54,269 bases of DNA. Source: JACNKV01 sp964645915. GTDB taxonomy: Bacteria; Fidelibacterota; Marinisomatia; Marinisomatales; JACNKV01. A program made the position numbers and the translations under genes. The notes under the pieces were generated by a model that was given only the letters and a program-made list of their open reading frames with translations, made no database searches and had not been told where the DNA came from. Below, one piece after another: positions 51,838-54,269 of this stretch. The DNA is taken from the NCBI GenBank assembly GCA_964645915.1, contig CAZYDH010000011.1:1-54269 (forward strand), given 5' to 3'. How positions within the stretch are numbered: position 1 is the stretch's first letter; each line of letters starts with the position of its first letter.

Positions 51838-54269
51838 GTGAGATTCAGACTTATTGTACTTTTGTGTACTGTTATATCTTTTGTTTTTTCCATGCCAATG
51901 GAATCAATATCCTTATCGCAAAAGAAAACAGAATTAAAATTGATAAAAAACACTTCAGAAGAGATTATTTTAAATTATCAAATAAAAGAAGTGAAGGGTT
52001 TTTCTGTTAATACAAAGGATGGTCAGTATACAGAACTAACCTTGCCCGGAGGTCATTCTGTTGGAGAAATAGGAACTCCAAAACTGCCTGCACATAAAGA
52101 ACTGATTGAAATTCCTGAAGGAGCAGATATCTCTATAGAATTAGTCAATTATTCTGTTCGGGAAGTATCAATAAACAACTATGGATATATAAATCCGATT
52201 ATCCCTATGCAACCTTCCATTTCTAAAGATCAGAATGCTGATGATCTTCCTTTTGAAAAAGTATCATCTGTATATCAAAAAGATGAATTTATTGAGCGTC
52301 CCATTGCTGAAGTAAAAATCTTAGGGAGACTTCGCGGAGTACGGCTTGCAAGGATTACAGTCGCACCTATTCAGTACAATCCTGTTAAAGGTATTGTAAA
52401 GATTTATAATGAAATTCAGGTAAGAGTGAATTTAATAGGTGGAGATGAATTTCTTACAACTTATCTCAAGCAATCTACATTTTCACCTTATTTTAAAGTG
52501 GTGTATGATCAAATATTGAATCATAGGGATCAAGATTATCCGAATCATCCGGACCTGACGAAACATCCGGTAAAATATCTTGTTGTTTCTGATCCAATGT
52601 TTGAATCAACCTTACAACCATTTTTAGAATGGAAGACTAAAAAAGGATTTGAGATGATCGTCGGATATACTAATGAGATCGGATCGTCTGTAAGTAGTAT
52701 CCAAAATTGGTTATGGGATCATTATACCGCAGGAACACCGGAAGATCCTGCCCCAACATTTATTTTATTTGTTGGAGATGTACAACAAGTTCCTGCTTCG
52801 GGAATTGGCTCATCATCTAATAAGAAAACAGATCTGTATTATGGAAGTGTAGATGGTGATTATTTTCCGGAAATGTATTATGGTCGCTTTTCAGCTACTA
52901 CCGTAACTCAACTTCAAGCACAAATTGATAAAACATTGTACTATGAACAATATCAATTCTTATATCCCGAATATCTGGATGACGTAACATTGATTGCAGG
53001 AGCTGATGGAACTTGGAATCCTAATGTTGGTCAGCCAACGGTTCAGTATGGAACAGAAAACTATTATAACACATCGTATGGGTTTGATGAGGTCCACGAT
53101 TACCTTACAAGCTATACAGGGTGCTACGATACCGTCGATGAAGGTGTTGGCTTTATTAATTATACAGCACATTGCTCAGAAACAAGCTGGGGAGATCCTC
53201 ATTTATCACAATCAGATGTGAATTCATTTACTAATAACAATATGTATCCGCTTGCGATTGGAAATTGTTGTTTAGCCGCTGATTTTGGATATTCAGAATG
53301 TATTGGTGAAACATGGATGAGAAAAGCTAATGGAGGAGCAGTAGCTTATATTGGTTCTTCACCCTCGTCTTATTGGTTTGAAGATTTTTATTGGGCGGTA
53401 GGAGCATTCCCTATTTCGGGAAATAATAACGGATATATTCCCACATATGATGAAACTTCGTGGGGTGTGTATGATGCTCCATTTGTTAGTGATTATGTTT
53501 CTGCTGATGCTTTAATATTTATTGGGAATTTGGCAGTTACTGAGGTAGATATCCAAGGATATCCATCACACTCCAGTCCACTCTATTACTGGCAGGCCTA
53601 TAATTTATTGGGAGATCCTTCTTTGGTTCCGTATATGACCCAAGGAGAGGTTAATGCAGTTAGTTATATGGATATCTTACCACTTGGAATTGACTTTTTT
53701 GAGGTGACTGCAGAACCTGGATCTTATATCGCAATATCGTTTGAAGGAACTTTACACGGCGTAGCTTTGGTCGATGAAACCGGAACTGTAAATGTTCCAT
53801 TGACTCCGATCTATGATGCAGGATTGGCTGATATTGTCGTCACGAAACCTCAATATCAACCCTATATCACACAAATTCAGGTTGTTCCTTTATCGGGTCC
53901 ATATATCACAATAGACAGTTATGAGATTTCAACTATCGATGATAATGTTATTGAGTTTGGCGAAACAGTATCGATGGCTGTTACTTTAAAAAATGTTGGG
54001 ACCGAACAAGCTTCCAGTATTTCTATGACTTTATCGAACAGTGATCCATACCTGACACTCACAAATAGTAGCGTTGATTTTGGTACAATTCTTCCTGGAA
54101 ATATATCCACTGAAGTTGGGTTTGAATTTGTTGTTTCAACTTCCGTTCCTAACGAATATAATTTTGTTTTAGAAGCGTTGATTTCCGCACTGGAAGACTC
54201 TTGGGAAAATAGTATATCATTCACATCATATTCACCGGTTATTTCCGTAGGAGATATCGTAGTATATGA
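51838..54269 (+). CDS. Gingipain-like C25 family cysteine peptidase (3' end cut by window edge)
   Basis: An open frame of 810 codons from a GTG start to the window edge with no stop. Signal peptide (RFRLIVLLCTVISFVFS), a propeptide-like region to about residue 215 (GEIGTPKLPAHKELIEIPEG is typical), then the C25 catalytic domain: ILFVGDVQQVPA, FINYTAHCSETSWGDPH with H445 and LAIGNCCLAADF with C478. The His-Cys spacing of 33 equals that of gingipain R. NLLGDPSLVPY closes the domain. Ig-like and CARDB-like beta domains follow (IEFGETVSMAVTLKNVG). Many such peptidases are type IX secretion cargo with a C-terminal sorting domain, which here would lie beyond the edge. Confidence 0.92.
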   Translation, partial: MRFRLIVLLCTVISFVFSMPMESISLSQKKTELKLIKNTSEEIILNYQIKEVKGFSVNTKDGQYTELTLPGGHSVGEIGTPKLPAHKELIEIPEGADISIELVNYSVREVSINNYGYINPIIPMQPSISKDQNADDLPFEKVSSVYQKDEFIERPIAEVKILGRLRGVRLARITVAPIQYNPVKGIVKIYNEIQVRVNLIGGDEFLTTYLKQSTFSPYFKVVYDQILNHRDQDYPNHPDLTKHPVKYLVVSDPMFESTLQPFLEWKTKKGFEMIVGYTNEIGSSVSSIQNWLWDHYTAGTPEDPAPTFILFVGDVQQVPASGIGSSSNKKTDLYYGSVDGDYFPEMYYGRFSATTVTQLQAQIDKTLYYEQYQFLYPEYLDDVTLIAGADGTWNPNVGQPTVQYGTENYYNTSYGFDEVHDYLTSYTGCYDTVDEGVGFINYTAHCSETSWGDPHLSQSDVNSFTNNNMYPLAIGNCCLAADFGYSECIGETWMRKANGGAVAYIGSSPSSYWFEDFYWAVGAFPISGNNNGYIPTYDETSWGVYDAPFVSDYVSADALIFIGNLAVTEVDIQGYPSHSSPLYYWQAYNLLGDPSLVPYMTQGEVNAVSYMDILPLGIDFFEVTAEPGSYIAISFEGTLHGVALVDETGTVNVPLTPIYDAGLADIVVTKPQYQPYITQIQVVPLSGPYITIDSYEISTIDDNVIEFGETVSMAVTLKNVGTEQASSISMTLSNSDPYLTLTNSSVDFGTILPGNISTEVGFEFVVSTSVPNEYNFVLEALISALEDSWENSISFTSYSPVISVGDIVVY

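Noticed and set aside
1..54269. tRNA, rRNA, CRISPR arrays, insertion sequences, prophage or riboswitch elements
   Set aside because: I read the intergenic spacers and saw no cloverleaf-like pattern, no regularly spaced repeats, no transposase or integrase, and no recognisable riboswitch core. A covariance-model search would be needed to exclude small RNAs.

Overview
The window is a visibly AT-rich, gene-dense bacterial chromosome segment with no gene-free stretch above about 300 bases, and no tRNA, rRNA, CRISPR array or insertion sequence that I can see. The gene content points to a diderm of the FCB assemblage: a Kdo transferase, GT9 glycosyltransferase, Lnt and Lgt imply an outer membrane with LPS-like glycolipid and lipoproteins; MurE carries the DNPR motif of meso-diaminopimelate enzymes; the Bat aerotolerance operon, an FtsI with a C-terminal PASTA domain, a DUF4321-like protein and a gingipain-type C25 peptidase are typical of Bacteroidota and relatives. 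My best guess is a Marinimicrobia (SAR406)-like lineage; this is an inference from gene content, not a phylogenetic result.

Layout. 1-1496 (minus): a NodU/CmcH-type carbamoyltransferase cut by the window edge. 1728-1964 (plus): rpmB, convergent with the next block across a 34-bp perfect palindrome that can terminate both strands. 2031-18755 (minus): a complete dcw cell-division/cell-wall operon, mraZ-rsmH-ftsL-ftsI-murE-murF-mraY-murD-ftsW-murG-murC-murB-ftsQ-ftsA-ftsZ, with nearly all genes overlapping by 1-10 bases and no ddl. It is headed by a strong-looking promoter overlain by four TGGGT-type boxes, as expected for MraZ autoregulation. 18922-19737 (minus): a RodZ-like gene. From 19892 onward everything is on the plus strand: a Crp/Fnr regulator, meaB, tatC; then yicC-gmk-rpoZ-udg-dnaB-rel-ruvX-lnt; then a small secreted/membrane protein, an EcfT-like permease, truA, an HtrA protease, psd-pssA, a DUF4321-like protein and tatA.

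35638-40883 holds batA-batB-batC-batD-batE, preceded by paired GTATT/AATAC inverted repeats. It is followed by a SPOR protein, a long-chain polyprenyl synthase, GT9 and Kdo transferases, a fused two-domain EcfA-like ATPase, a PgsA-like CDP-alcohol phosphatidyltransferase, ftsY and an atypical lgt. The right end has a 1091-residue probable outer-membrane protein and the start of a C25 cysteine peptidase (cut by the window edge), with a perfect TGTGA-N6-TCACA site upstream of the peptidase.

How it fits together: the left half makes and polymerises lipid II and builds the divisome; the right half supplies membrane lipids (PS, PE, probably PG), lipoprotein acylation, Tat and SRP-receptor export, periplasmic quality control and the glycolipid core. 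The most noteworthy items are the MraZ operator, the CRP-type site matched by a regulator with the CRP recognition residues, the asymmetric ECF-like ATPase with a distant EcfT, and a possible ATA start for tatC. I see no clearly new defence or mobile system.
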